A stretch of DNA of 64,000 nt from Euzebya pacifica (GTDB lineage Bacteria > Actinomycetota > Nitriliruptoria > Euzebyales > Euzebyaceae). Within the stretch, counting starts at the first letter, position 1. Every line of letters starts with the position of its first letter. Shown here piece after piece: positions 1 through 8,891 of the stretch. The translations under genes and the position numbers were made by a program. The notes beneath the pieces were generated by a model. That model saw only the letters and a list, made by a program, of their open reading frames with translations. It searched no databases and was not told the origin of the DNA. The stretch covers positions 310,001-374,000 of the forward strand of contig NZ_CP031166.1 in the NCBI RefSeq assembly GCF_003344865.1, in the 5' to 3' direction.

Positions 1-2
1 GT

Positions 3-218
3 CTGCTCTGGGAGCAGCAGGACTTCCATCCGGGCATCACCCCCGAGGACGCCGAATGGGACCCTCGGGTCCTGACGCAGTCGTCGGAGCCGGCCAAACA
101 GCGGATGTTCGCACTCGCACGAGACGCGGTGGCCGTTGAGGACATCGCAGCGGAGTACGGCCTGGACCGCCGCGACGTCGCCGAGTGGCTGCGCCGCACG
201 GGCCAAGGCCGACCATGA
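3..218 (+). CDS. C-terminal fragment of a hypothetical protein with a helix-turn-helix-like end
   Basis: The window opens inside this gene; 71 codons remain, ending at TGA 216-218. The last third reads as a short helical pair (VAVEDIAAEYGLDRRDVAEW), the shape of a small helix-turn-helix as found at the end of many phage and plasmid DNA-binding proteins. The next gene starts 6 bases later on the same strand, so the two are probably co-transcribed. No family can be named from this fragment. Confidence 0.6.
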   Translation: MLWEQQDFHPGITPEDAEWDPRVLTQSSEPAKQRMFALARDAVAVEDIAAEYGLDRRDVAEWLRRTGQGRP

Positions 219-224
219 GACCCG

Positions 225-926
225 ATGAGCTCCACGACGACGCCAGCCGAACTGCGATGGGGTGACCCTGCGGACGGGTTCTCATGGACCGTTGGTGGGC
301 GGCGATGCGACCTGCTGGCCGCGGTCGCCTCGGCGGCGATCCCCCGCCGTCCCGTCGACATCCACCTCGCCGCCATCGACCGGCACGTCGCACAGGTCAT
401 CGGCTGGCTCGACGACACCTCCCCGGTTGAAGGGCTGAAACGCACGTCGCTGCACCGACTGGCCAACTCCATTGGTCGTGCTCTCGGTGAGCTCGCAGCG
501 GTCTACGAGGATGGTGCCATCACCCCGTCCCCAGGTGACGGACGTGCGCTCGGCCCGGCTGCTGACCTCCTCGTCAACTGCTTGGCGCTCACCGGTGGCA
601 TCCCCAAGCGCCACGTCGAACAGCCCGTCATGGCCGTCGGGATCGACGAAGCGACCTATGAGCCGTGGGACCCCGCCGATACGACGACAGGTGGCTGGCG
701 GCACGTCGACGGCACCCCAGTCCCGCTCACGGCGCTCGTGCCGTCCACCGACGCAGCGTCGGCTCACGCCGCTCTGCTCAGCGCGCCGGCCAGCCGGGAG
801 GACGCCGCGCTGCTGCTGGCCGACTGGGTCGACTACAACCGGGTCGGCGAAACCGTTCGGATCCACGACTTCCCAGCCGACGTCATGGCCACCTGCACGG
901 CCGCAGCGCGCTCCATCAGCGCATAG
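225..926 (+). CDS. hypothetical protein, 233 aa
   Basis: ATG at 225 lies just after the stop of the preceding ORF. The protein is soluble, with no signal peptide or membrane segment. I do not recognise a domain. The N-terminal part (a W-T-V motif, then an Arg/Leu-rich stretch and a PVDI..AAIDRHV-type helix) loosely resembles the start of the 293-aa protein encoded at 18206-19087 (W-T-V, then LPALVAATPAGTPIDW and ELLDAYM), so the two may be remote paralogues; this is by eye only. Stop at 924-926; it converges with the minus-strand gene ending at 958. Confidence 0.7.
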   Translation: MSSTTTPAELRWGDPADGFSWTVGGRRCDLLAAVASAAIPRRPVDIHLAAIDRHVAQVIGWLDDTSPVEGLKRTSLHRLANSIGRALGELAAVYEDGAITPSPGDGRALGPAADLLVNCLALTGGIPKRHVEQPVMAVGIDEATYEPWDPADTTTGGWRHVDGTPVPLTALVPSTDAASAHAALLSAPASREDAALLLADWVDYNRVGETVRIHDFPADVMATCTAAARSISA

Positions 927-957
927 TTCCCCGCAGACTCCTGCCCGACCGACTCAC

Positions 958-1452
958 TCAGCCAGTGTTTGCGATGCTGCCGACACCGTCGCGGCCGAGC
1001 CATCCGAGGTCTTCGGTCACCGTGGCCAGGTCAGCCTCGAGTGCGGCGAGCAGAGGATCGGGAGCCCCCGAGCCGCGCAGCACGGGGATGACCGCAGCAA
1101 GCATCGCTGCCAGTCCCCTGCCGGCCGGTGCGAGGTCGACTTCGCCGGCGACCGCCCGTTGCAGGCCGTCGGCGGCAGCGATGACCCGTTCCGCCGGTAT
1201 CGCGTCGGTGCTGTAGACCGCCGGTTGTGCCCGCATGGCACGGATGTGCAGCACAAGGGTTGCCCACAGCCTCGGCGCACCGGTCTGGGTCCGGCATGCG
1301 ACGAGGAACTGGTCGAACCGGCCGTCCTCGGCCAGGTGAATCAGCACCGGGTTGCGGGTCGCGACGTCGGCCGACCGGACCGCGTTGACCGTGTCAACGA
1401 TGACCGTCCGGTCAGTCGTTCCGACGGTGAACCATCGCCCGTCGGTGGCCAT
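958..1452 (-). CDS. hypothetical protein at the end of the conservon operon
   Basis: 164 aa from ATG 1452, 14 bp downstream of the stop of the GTPase gene cvnD, so it reads as a fifth gene of the conservon operon. It is mostly helical, Ala-rich and without membrane segments. Conservons often carry an additional downstream gene that varies between copies; that is what this looks like. A longer reading in this frame runs back to 1824 but overlaps cvnD entirely and is rejected. Function unknown. Confidence 0.65.
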   Translation of the reverse strand: MATDGRWFTVGTTDRTVIVDTVNAVRSADVATRNPVLIHLAEDGRFDQFLVACRTQTGAPRLWATLVLHIRAMRAQPAVYSTDAIPAERVIAAADGLQRAVAGEVDLAPAGRGLAAMLAAVIPVLRGSGAPDPLLAALEADLATVTEDLGWLGRDGVGSIANTG

Positions 1453-1466
1453 TGGGCAGACCCCGC

Positions 1467-2075
1467 CTACCCGGTTGCGGCTGCCTGGGTGGCTTGTGCC
1501 CTGGCCAGGCCGTGCTTGACGAGTTCGGTGAGCGCCGCTTTGGCGTGGTCCTTCTGGCGTGCGTCGATGAGCATCACCGGCACGTCGCCCGGCACGTCGA
1601 GGGCGTTTCGCACATCCTCTGTGCTGTGGGTCGGGATCCCGTCGAAGCAGTTGATCGCAACCACGAACGGGAGGCCCTTGGACTCGAAGTAGTCGACGGC
1701 CATGAAGGAGTCCTCCAGCCGCCTGGTGTCCAGCAACACGATCGCACCGAGCGCTCCGACCGACAGCTGGTTCCACATGAACTTGAAACGCTCCTGCCCC
1801 GGGGTGCCGAACAGGTACAGCCACAGGTTGTCGTTGAGCGGGGCCCGCCCAAAGTCCATGGCGACCGTCGTGGTGGTCTTGCGGTCGCTGACCACACCGG
1901 CGTCGTCGATGCCGATCGACGCCTCGGTGATGGGTGCCTCGGTTGTGAAGGGCCTGATGTCAGACACCGCCTTGACGAAGGTCGTCTTGCCGGCGGCGAA
2001 GCCGCCTGCGATGACGACCTTGACGGTCTTCACGGGGCCGGGTGCCACCGGTTGGCTAAAGGTTTGCGATGCCAT
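1467..2075 (-). CDS. cvnD: conservon Ras-like GTPase CvnD (MglA family)
   Basis: 202-aa small GTPase. Visible G motifs: P-loop GGFAAGKTT near residue 20, a Thr-rich switch region (KTTTTVAMDFG), the G3-like LFGTPGQERF, and AINCFDG in place of the usual NKxD, as is typical of the ATP/GTP-binding DUF of conservons. Conservon GTPases cycle between GDP and GTP and are thought to relay signals from the CvnA kinase-like membrane protein. The ATG at 2075 is chosen because the longer ORF (to 2162) lies inside cvnC; with this start it overlaps the cvnC stop by 20 bp, suggesting translational coupling. Confidence 0.92.
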   Translation of the reverse strand: MASQTFSQPVAPGPVKTVKVVIAGGFAAGKTTFVKAVSDIRPFTTEAPITEASIGIDDAGVVSDRKTTTTVAMDFGRAPLNDNLWLYLFGTPGQERFKFMWNQLSVGALGAIVLLDTRRLEDSFMAVDYFESKGLPFVVAINCFDGIPTHSTEDVRNALDVPGDVPVMLIDARQKDHAKAALTELVKHGLARAQATQAAATG

Positions 2076-2391
2076 CGAGCACCTCTGTGAGCAGGGTGAT
2101 GTCTTGGTGCGGGGCGACCTGCGCTTTGGCCTGTTGGCCCAGTGACAGAACTCCGATGTCAACGAGGTCGAGCACGAGGACCCTCACGACACCGACGGCC
2201 AGTTGGGACCCGGCCGACAGGTCAACGACGGTCTGAGGGGAGGTGCACTGGCTGGCGAGCGCAGCCTCGTCGGGGTTCAGTGGCCTCGGTGCGCTGTTGC
2301 CGGTTCGGGTGATCGGGGTTTCCAACGGCAGGTCGGATTCGTCACGGGCGCGGCCGCGCGTGACAACGAACTCCCGAAGGCGGCGGCTCAT
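2056..2391 (-). CDS. cvnC: conservon protein CvnC (DUF742)
   Basis: 111-aa DUF742 protein, third member of a conservon. The family signature is visible: R-P-L-N-P-D-E near residue 38, then a winged-helix-like core (LAVGVVRVLVLDLVDIGVLSLG) and the tail LLTEVLDGIANL. ATG 2391 overlaps the stop of cvnB as ATGA. In conservons CvnC sits between the roadblock protein and the GTPase and is assumed to help assemble the heterotrimeric-G-protein-like complex. Confidence 0.93.
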   Translation of the reverse strand: MSRRLREFVVTRGRARDESDLPLETPITRTGNSAPRPLNPDEAALASQCTSPQTVVDLSAGSQLAVGVVRVLVLDLVDIGVLSLGQQAKAQVAPHQDITLLTEVLDGIANL

Positions 2392-2831
2392 CGGGGAAGG
2401 TCGGCCTTCAACCGGTCGATGATCTCCGGGGAAAGGGTCGGGCCGACGCGCTTGGCCAGTTCGGCAAGCTGGTGGCCGACCCGGCCGATGTCGCTGTTGC
2501 GATCGGCGATGGCGGAGATGACCGCACCCGCGGCGAGCTGGCGGATGATCAGGAAGCCGCCGGGGTACTGCAGGAGCTGCTGCTGGATGCGTCCGGCGTT
2601 GAACATCTCACCGGCGCCGAGTGCCATGCTCGACAGTCCCGAGACGACCGCTGCGAGGCTGTCAGCGGTTTCGCGGTTCATCGACTGGTCCATGGTGACC
2701 AGCAGTCCGTCGACGGACACCACGACGGCCGCGTTCACGCCTGGGCTGTCGTTGACGAAGGCGTTGAGCAACCACTGGAGGTCGTCGGAGCCCACGGGCT
2801 GCGGTGGAGCCGCTGGCTGCAGAGGGTTCAC
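2388..2831 (-). CDS. cvnB: conservon roadblock/LC7 protein CvnB
   Basis: 147 aa, roadblock/LC7 domain covering most of the protein (AVVVSVDGLLVTM, then MALGAGEMFNAGRIQQQLLQ and the GAVISAIADRNSDIG strand). Roadblock proteins act as regulators or GAP-like partners of MglA/CvnD GTPases. The start is GTG 2831, which overlaps the cvnA stop as GTGA; its own stop overlaps cvnC as ATGA. Confidence 0.93.
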   Translation of the reverse strand: MNPLQPAAPPQPVGSDDLQWLLNAFVNDSPGVNAAVVVSVDGLLVTMDQSMNRETADSLAAVVSGLSSMALGAGEMFNAGRIQQQLLQYPGGFLIIRQLAAGAVISAIADRNSDIGRVGHQLAELAKRVGPTLSPEIIDRLKADLPR

Positions 2832-5773
2832 GTGTCGGTTCCTTGGATCGATTCGAACATGGCTGAGAGGGCGTCGGGGTCTGGTTCGTCGTCGCTCATG
2901 GCGGAGAACAGTCCGCCGAATGCCGCGGCGGGCTGCGGCTTGTGTGCCTTGCTGGTCCGGATGGGCAGCACGGTCGCCGGTGATGACGGGGTCGGTGGCG
3001 GCGCGGGGGTCTGGGTATCTGTTCCGCGTGAGGGAAGGACTGCCGTCGGCCCGTCGACACCTTCGGTGGGGGCCGAGATCACGGGCATGCCCAGCGCGGA
3101 CGCGACGGGCTCAGGATGTGCCGTCAGCGGTGCGTGAGCAGCCGTCGGTTGCTGGTGGTCCACGATGCGCCGCGGCAGGGAGACGGGAATCGGGGGCGGG
3201 GCGGGTGGTGGTTGGCTGCCCCATCCGGTCTGCGCGGCAGACGGAGGCTCCGCAGGGGCTGTCGGCGGTCCCGCGGGCGGGTTCTCAACGACCCTGAGAT
3301 GCGGGGCGGCCCCGTTGCTGCGCGGGGTGTCGGTCCAACCGGTGTTGGCGGCAGCGTCGCGTGCAGCGGGGGTCGGGGCGTCGGGGATCCCGAGTTGATC
3401 GGCAGGGGATGTGGGCGCAGCCTGAGACACCATCGGGTGTCGCAGAGGCCCGTTGGGTTCGGCAGGTCCTGGGAACGGCGTGGACCACCCGTCGGGCGAG
3501 ATGACCGACCGACGGCGTCGCAGTGCCCACCCGACCGATCGGTTGTCGTTGGCCGGTGGCTCTTCAGTGGCCGCTGGAGCGCCCTGTGCGGCCACGGCGG
3601 GACCGGCCGGCTCGGTGTGGGTACCAGCGGCCGCCGGCGGCACAGCGGGTCCGTATGGTGCGGCTGGAAGGACCCTGTTCGGGAAGGTGTGGCCGACGAC
3701 GGTGTCGCCCGCCTGCTCATCGGCGCCGTGGGCTGCCCGTGTGCCCCGTCGGCGCTTCTCGGAGTCGTTGCCCTTGAACCATGACGCGAACGTCCGGCGG
3801 GTCGCCTCGACCATCGATTTGTCGCTGTCGTCCTCGGCGACCGGCACGGGGGCCTGGGCCGGGTTGTCGTCGGCGTCGACCGGGGCTTGCATGATCGGTG
3901 AGGGAAGCGCGAACCCGGTCTGGGGGTCGATGAGCAGGCTCGACGGGATCCGCACGTTGGCCTCGACGCCTCCGTAGCCGTCCGAGGGTCGGCTCAGGCT
4001 GACGTCCACCCCGAGTTCACGGGCGATCAGTCCGACCACGTACAGGCCGAGCTGCTGGGATTCGGCCGCGTCCAGCAGTGGCGGGTCGATGATCCGTTGC
4101 ATCGCCGTCGACATGGCCTCGTCGTCCATGCCGATGCCGTGGTCGCGGATGCTGACCGTCACCGTCGAGTCGGGGTTGTCGATCACGCCGGCGTGAACGA
4201 TCTGGTCGGGCGGGGAGAACCGCAACGCGTTGTCGATGAGGTTTGAAAGGAGCTGGGACAGGGCTGGGACGACATAGCCGGCCGCCTGCAGTCCCCGGCC
4301 GGGGTTGGACACCTCGACGCGTCGGAAGTCCTTGGTTTCCGACGCTGCCGACCGGATCAGGTCATAGACCCGTATTGGGTCCTCGTCGGGGTCAGCGATC
4401 CTGCCCTCGCCCGTCAGGGTCAGCATCGACTCGGCGTGTCGTCGCAGTTGCACGATGGCTTGGTCGAGCTCGTAGAGCCGTTCCAGCCGCTTGGGGTCGG
4501 CCTCATCGCGCTGCATCCGTTCCAGCTGCTCCAACGCCAGGTCCACGCCGTCCTTGGTGCGCAGCGCCATGTTGGTGACCGTGGCGTTGGTGCCTTCGCG
4601 GACGCGGGCCTGCCCGACGGCGACGTCGAGGGCCTCCTGGGAGGAGTCGACAACGGCTGTGGCCAGGACACCGATTTCGTCGCGTCGATCGCGCAGGACC
4701 GGGTCGAGATCATCGGCGACGCGTCCGACCTGGTCGCCCTGCGCGGCTTCGGCAACGGCGGACGGCAGTCGGTTGCGGACGTATTCGGCGAACCCGGTCA
4801 GCTTGGCCAGCGGCCTGATCACGGTCCGGTTGAGGATCATCGGCACCAGCAGGACCAGCAGTGCCGCGGCGCCAGCCAGGGCAACGGCGATCAGGAACCG
4901 GTTCTGGGCCTCGGCGTTGATGGCGTCAGCGAGGTCCCCCAGGACGGCGTTGATCGTGATCGATTGCCCCGCCAGGGTGTCACCGACACCAATGAGGCTG
5001 GGGAGCAGGTCGGCTGCGGTCACGTCGAGACCGTCGGCGGGACCGACGCCGTCGAAGTCGGTGAGCGGTTGAACGGCAGCGGTCGCGTCGTCGGCCAGCC
5101 CGGGTGCTGCGGTGCTGAACTCGTTGAGCCACACCTGACGTTCGGCGGACGTCCCGACAGTTCGGATGAGCAGGGTGTCTCGCGCGGTGCCGCTGTCCAG
5201 TGCGACCAGCACCGACATCGACTGGTCGGTGACGGCTTGGCGGAGCTTGACCAGCGCCGACAGGGCCGCCATGGCCGAGGAGATGCCGGCGTCCTCGATC
5301 ACGTTTCCTGCGGCGTCGATCCGGGCGATGAGGTCGTGGGTGAGCGCCGAGTACCGTTCCGCGGTGGTGAACTCGCGGCCTGTTCCCGACCCGGAGTCCA
5401 GCACCGCCCTGGTCTGGGCGAGGCCTGGGACGGCCGTGTCGACGGCGGCTTGCCCGGCGAGGCTGCCGGCCTCCGAGGTGACGGTTGCCAGCAGGTCTGC
5501 CGCTGCGCTGTCGGTGGCGGATCGGGCCTGAGCGACGTCGGCGATGGCGACATCGGCATCGGGGTTCAGGGAGGCGACCGACAGCAGCGACTCCTGCTGG
5601 ATGGCGGCGATCAGGCGATCTGCGGCCTGTGCCGACACGAGGATCTCGATGGTGGTGTCGGCTTCGGCTTGGAGTGCCCCGGCCCCCACGACCTGGAATC
5701 CGGCAACCGCGACAAGGCCCATCGCGGGGGTGATGAGCAACGCGAGTAGTCGTGTGCGGATGCTGAGGTTCAC
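2828..5773 (-). CDS. cvnA: conservon sensor kinase-like protein CvnA
   Basis: 981 aa. An N-terminal membrane segment (about residues 8-28), a helical extracytoplasmic sensor domain of about 260 residues of the nitrate/nitrite-sensing (NIT) type, a second membrane segment (about 293-315), a HAMP-like linker, then an ATPase domain with an N box (LLSNLIDNALRFSPP), G1 (DHGIGMDDE) and G2 (GLYVVGLIARELGV). The last 330 residues are a Pro/Ala-rich disordered tail, usual for CvnA. A canonical phospho-acceptor H box is not evident. It starts at GTG 5773 with GGGAGA upstream and heads the operon cvnA-B-C-D. Confidence 0.92.
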   Translation of the reverse strand: MNLSIRTRLLALLITPAMGLVAVAGFQVVGAGALQAEADTTIEILVSAQAADRLIAAIQQESLLSVASLNPDADVAIADVAQARSATDSAAADLLATVTSEAGSLAGQAAVDTAVPGLAQTRAVLDSGSGTGREFTTAERYSALTHDLIARIDAAGNVIEDAGISSAMAALSALVKLRQAVTDQSMSVLVALDSGTARDTLLIRTVGTSAERQVWLNEFSTAAPGLADDATAAVQPLTDFDGVGPADGLDVTAADLLPSLIGVGDTLAGQSITINAVLGDLADAINAEAQNRFLIAVALAGAAALLVLLVPMILNRTVIRPLAKLTGFAEYVRNRLPSAVAEAAQGDQVGRVADDLDPVLRDRRDEIGVLATAVVDSSQEALDVAVGQARVREGTNATVTNMALRTKDGVDLALEQLERMQRDEADPKRLERLYELDQAIVQLRRHAESMLTLTGEGRIADPDEDPIRVYDLIRSAASETKDFRRVEVSNPGRGLQAAGYVVPALSQLLSNLIDNALRFSPPDQIVHAGVIDNPDSTVTVSIRDHGIGMDDEAMSTAMQRIIDPPLLDAAESQQLGLYVVGLIARELGVDVSLSRPSDGYGGVEANVRIPSSLLIDPQTGFALPSPIMQAPVDADDNPAQAPVPVAEDDSDKSMVEATRRTFASWFKGNDSEKRRRGTRAAHGADEQAGDTVVGHTFPNRVLPAAPYGPAVPPAAAGTHTEPAGPAVAAQGAPAATEEPPANDNRSVGWALRRRRSVISPDGWSTPFPGPAEPNGPLRHPMVSQAAPTSPADQLGIPDAPTPAARDAAANTGWTDTPRSNGAAPHLRVVENPPAGPPTAPAEPPSAAQTGWGSQPPPAPPPIPVSLPRRIVDHQQPTAAHAPLTAHPEPVASALGMPVISAPTEGVDGPTAVLPSRGTDTQTPAPPPTPSSPATVLPIRTSKAHKPQPAAAFGGLFSAMSDDEPDPDALSAMFESIQGTDT

Positions 5774-5852
5774 CGGGTCTCCCTGGCTGGCGGTCGTCCT
5801 TTACGGTCGTTCGCGGGGCGACAGTGGGTGCCCGGGTCCGCGACGGCCAGCG

Positions 5853-6305
5853 TCAGTCCTGCCCGCGCAGGACCGCCCCGACGGTCCGCAACCATTCGGT
5901 GACCGAGGACGGGTCGGTTCTGTCGCACCGGCCTGACGCGGCGGCGATGGCGGAGGCCATCCGCTCCACCCGTTGCGGGTTGCTGATCATCCCGGCCTTG
6001 GTGATCAGGTTGCGGAGTGCGTCAGCGTTGAACCCGATGACCTTGCCGATCACCTCATCGGTTGACACGGCGTTGGCACCGGTGGCCGGTTTGTCGGTGT
6101 CGGGGGTCATGGCACCGATGACGATGAGGAGGCGGCGAAGGTCCCGACGGCAGCCGAAGTCACGCATGGCGTGCGAGGTGTCCGCGGCGATCCTCGGAGC
6201 GCCCGCGACGGGTGGTGAGATCGGTTGGGCGACGGGGGTGTCGGTCAGGTCGACGTCAAGGAGTGCGGCGACTGCCGACCAATCGTCGGTGAGTCCGGCG
6301 CTCAT
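5853..6305 (-). CDS. hypothetical protein downstream of the decayed conservon
   Basis: 150 aa from ATG 6305, which overlaps the stop of the broken GTPase remnant as ATGA; this overlap decides the start over the upstream ATG at 6389, which would run through the remnant. Helical, with a central region rich in Ile/Leu (LRRLLIVIGAMT) and a C-terminal SVTEWLRTVGAVL helix. No family recognised. Its position after a conservon GTPase mirrors the 164-aa gene at 958-1452, although the two sequences are not obviously related. Confidence 0.65.
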   Translation of the reverse strand: MSAGLTDDWSAVAALLDVDLTDTPVAQPISPPVAGAPRIAADTSHAMRDFGCRRDLRRLLIVIGAMTPDTDKPATGANAVSTDEVIGKVIGFNADALRNLITKAGMISNPQRVERMASAIAAASGRCDRTDPSSVTEWLRTVGAVLRGQD

Positions 6306-6590
6306 TGCCTGGCCGCCTGTGACTGCTGGCCCGAGGCGATGCCATGCCTGACGAGGGCTGTGCGTGCCATCTTTAGTGCTCCTTCTCACGTGCGTCGACC
6401 ACCTGGACTGGTACCCCAGCGGGGATGCCCATGGCCTGACGGGACTGCCTGGGGATCGTGGTGGGCCACACCGTCGAAACCGTCGAGCGCCACGACGAAC
6501 GGCATATCCCGCCGTTCGTAGTGGTCGACGCGTCGAAGGAGTCGGCGAGCCTGCGGTGCCGCACTCGCGGGTCGATCGACCCGATCACAG
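6302..6590 (-). pseudogene. decayed conservon GTPase (cvnD remnant) with frameshifts
   Basis: Translated on the minus strand, three frames together match the C-terminal half of CvnD: RRLADSF (frame A), then DHYERRDMPFVVALDGFDGV (frame B), then QAMGIPAGVPVQVVDAREKEH (frame A), then ARTALVRHGIASGQQSQAARQ (frame C). The matching stretches in intact CvnD are RRLEDSF, DYFESKGLPFVVAINCFDGI, ALDVPGDVPVMLIDARQKDH and ALTELVKHGLARAQATQAAA. The P-loop half is missing. At least three frameshifts or small indels are needed, so no functional GTPase can be made. Confidence 0.8.
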
Positions 6591-7838
6591 CAACCCCTCG
6601 AGTTCTGCGGCGAAGCCGGCCATCAACGTCGGGGCGGACGCCCGGCCCTGGCGGACGGGCAGTGCGGCGCTGTCGGGTCCATCGGTGGCCGCCGAGAGGT
6701 CGGGAACTGCGGACGGAAGGTCGGCTATCAGGTCCATCAGTGGCCCATCGACGGTCGGTGGGACGTAGTCCTCGGCCACCTCGCCGCGCTTCACCTGCTG
6801 ATTGACCCTGGTGAAAGCGGGCTCCGGTGGCGGGAGCCGACCACCGGTCTTGGCTGTCGGTTCGGGCTCCGGTTCGACGGGCACGAAGTCGTCGACGAAC
6901 CCGGAGAGCTGGCTCTGGCTCGGCTCAGCAGGTGGCCGGAGACTCGTGGACCAACCGATGTCCTCGCGGTCGCCCCGGCCGAACAGGCTGAGCAGCCCCC
7001 GCTTTCTGGTCTGCGACTGCTCCTCCGGGGACGATGGGGCCGGGATGGGTTCCCGGGGGCGTTCCGCAGCGGAAGGCGGCACGGGCGCGTCGCCTTGCGC
7101 CAAGTCGAGGTCGTGGTCGTGCAGCCCCGCTACGGCCAGCAGATCGGGGCCGATGTCGATCTGCACCGTGTCCCCGTTGGTGTGGGCCGTGACGCAGGCG
7201 GCTGCGGCCAGCGCCGACTCGGCCGACTCGACCGGCACTGGCGTGACGACGGCCATGACCGCACCGTCGGGGGTCGAGGCGGCGGTGATGGTCATCGGTG
7301 CGGTGCCGTGACGTTCGGCGAGCCGCCCGATGAGCCGCGCCAGTGGCCGGGCCCGGCAGCCGTCAACGCTGATCAGCGGTGACGCGTCGATCCGGACCGC
7401 AGCGAGATCGTCGACGCCGGACAACCCCACCCTGATCACGTCCATGATCGCCATCGGTGCGGGGTCGTTGCCCAGGGCCGGTTGGCCAGCGATGGCCAAG
7501 GCGTCCTCCGCCGCGCCTGCTGCCCTGGCAACAGCCGCGTCTGCTGCGTAGAGAAGACGGAGCCTGCCGGGGTCCCCCTCAACGCTCTGGGCGTCAGACA
7601 ACGCGTCAAGGGCAGCCTCGACGTGGCCGAGGAGCAGCGACGCCACGGCTGGGACCTGCGGCGTGTCGGCCGGGGAGCGCAGGACCGCCAGCCCGATGAG
7701 GGCGGCAGACACCACGGCCAAGGCGGCCCCAAGCGGTGGCACGACCAGGACGACGGGCGCAGCCGTCACCGACAGACATGCGGCTGCGATCAGCAGGAAT
7801 CGGGGCGGGAGGTTCATCATCACGTTGGAAGAGGCCAT
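6585..7838 (-). CDS. degenerate CvnA-like membrane protein
   Basis: 417 aa. It begins with two hydrophobic segments (about residues 12-50), followed by a region resembling the dimerisation/ATPase part of CvnA (GDPGRLRLLYAADAAVARA against DPKRLERLYELDQAIVQL, and RPLARLIGRLAERHG in place of the N box) and a Pro-rich tail. The N box lacks the Asn and the G1/G2 motifs are gone, and the extracytoplasmic NIT sensor is absent. I read it as a shrunken CvnA paralogue, followed directly by the cvnD remnant. It may still be expressed as a membrane protein but cannot be a kinase. Confidence 0.65.
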   Translation of the reverse strand: MASSNVMMNLPPRFLLIAAACLSVTAAPVVLVVPPLGAALAVVSAALIGLAVLRSPADTPQVPAVASLLLGHVEAALDALSDAQSVEGDPGRLRLLYAADAAVARAAGAAEDALAIAGQPALGNDPAPMAIMDVIRVGLSGVDDLAAVRIDASPLISVDGCRARPLARLIGRLAERHGTAPMTITAASTPDGAVMAVVTPVPVESAESALAAAACVTAHTNGDTVQIDIGPDLLAVAGLHDHDLDLAQGDAPVPPSAAERPREPIPAPSSPEEQSQTRKRGLLSLFGRGDREDIGWSTSLRPPAEPSQSQLSGFVDDFVPVEPEPEPTAKTGGRLPPPEPAFTRVNQQVKRGEVAEDYVPPTVDGPLMDLIADLPSAVPDLSAATDGPDSAALPVRQGRASAPTLMAGFAAELEGLL

Positions 7839-7870
7839 TCAGACCGTCGGAGGCGCACCGCGTCCCGGGG

Positions 7871-8323
7871 TCACCGTGACACCCGTTCGTGCAGGCGGAG
7901 CGACTCGGCGGCCACGGCAACCGCCGGCATGGCGGCCACGAGGGTCCTTCTGGCCCACTCGCCGGACAAGGGAACCCGTCCGTCGGGGCCGTGAGCGAGT
8001 TGCAGCGCCTGGATGCCGTCGGCCTTGACACGGATGGCTGCGGTCCTGCGACCGGCCCCGTCGGCCATGTCGGTGTGGAAGGCCACAGACTCGATCGGCC
8101 CCCCGATCCCGAAGGCCCGGGTGACCGCCCGATACCAGGCCTCTGCGGAGAGGTGCCCGTCGTCGAGCTGGAACACGGTGAGGGCGGCACGTTCGGGCGA
8201 GCCGGGACGCGTCAGGTGCACCCAGTTGTGCTGGCCGTTCAACCTCCGGCCGGACAGGAACTCGGCGAAGTAGTCGTGGGCGTGGCGCAGGTGCCAGTCC
8301 AGACCGATCTCAACAGGAATCAT
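7871..8323 (-). CDS. hypothetical protein, 150 aa
   Basis: ATG 8323 is preceded by AAGGAGAAGG at good spacing, better than the upstream start at 8359. The protein has a mixed alpha/beta composition (LTVFQLDDGHLSAEAWYRAV, then AFHTDMADG), with no signal peptide or membrane segment. Not recognised. It lies between the degenerate conservon (33 bp downstream) and ssb (92 bp upstream) on the same strand. Confidence 0.7.
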   Translation of the reverse strand: MIPVEIGLDWHLRHAHDYFAEFLSGRRLNGQHNWVHLTRPGSPERAALTVFQLDDGHLSAEAWYRAVTRAFGIGGPIESVAFHTDMADGAGRRTAAIRVKADGIQALQLAHGPDGRVPLSGEWARRTLVAAMPAVAVAAESLRLHERVSR

Positions 8324-8415
8324 CCGCCTTCTCCTTCCACGGGTGCGCGAACGGCTCATCCGTCCCAGTGCTCGTCCTAGACCGTCGGAGGCAACGGCCG
8401 GATCTGCACCTGCTC

Positions 8416-8823
8416 TCAGAACGGGTCGCCGTCGTCGGGTTCCGACTCGGGGGCCGGTGGCGTGAACGCAGCTGGCGTGTCGGTCCGTGTCGGACTGGCG
8501 GTGGCGAATCGAAGGTCGGGGCCGACCGCGTCGGCCTCGATCTTCTTCGTGCGGACCTCGGTGCCATCCGCCCGTGTGTAGGAGTCATCGACGGTCCGGC
8601 CGATCACGATGACCCGGTCGCCGGTCTTCAAACTGGCGGCGACATGCTCGCCCAGGCTTCGCCAGGCGTCGACATCCCAGAAGCACTTGGTCTCCCGGTC
8701 GCCACGCTTCTCGTTGACCGCGACCCTGAGCCGTGCGACGGCCACGCCGCCCTGCGTGTACTGCAGGGTGACGTCACCGGTGAGGTTGCCGATGATCGTG
8801 AGGATGTTGGTCTCGTAGGCCAC
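8416..8823 (-). CDS. ssb: single-stranded DNA-binding protein
   Basis: 135 aa from GTG 8823 (an ATG at 8856 would add 11 residues without family resemblance). The OB fold is clear: ILTIIGNLTGDVTLQY, GGVAVARLRVAVNEK, then FWDVDAWRSLGEHVA and KTGDRVIVIGR. The C-terminal part is a flexible Pro-rich tail ending in the acidic tip DDGDPF, the SSB tip that docks repair and replication proteins (commonly DDDIPF). Presence of a private SSB supports a self-maintaining element. Confidence 0.93.
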   Translation of the reverse strand: MAYETNILTIIGNLTGDVTLQYTQGGVAVARLRVAVNEKRGDRETKCFWDVDAWRSLGEHVAASLKTGDRVIVIGRTVDDSYTRADGTEVRTKKIEADAVGPDLRFATASPTRTDTPAAFTPPAPESEPDDGDPF

Positions 8824-8891
8824 GGCAGGTGATGGTCGGCCCACGCCGCAATCCACGCCCCCGGGGGAACTTTCCTCGGAGGGTCCTGCCG

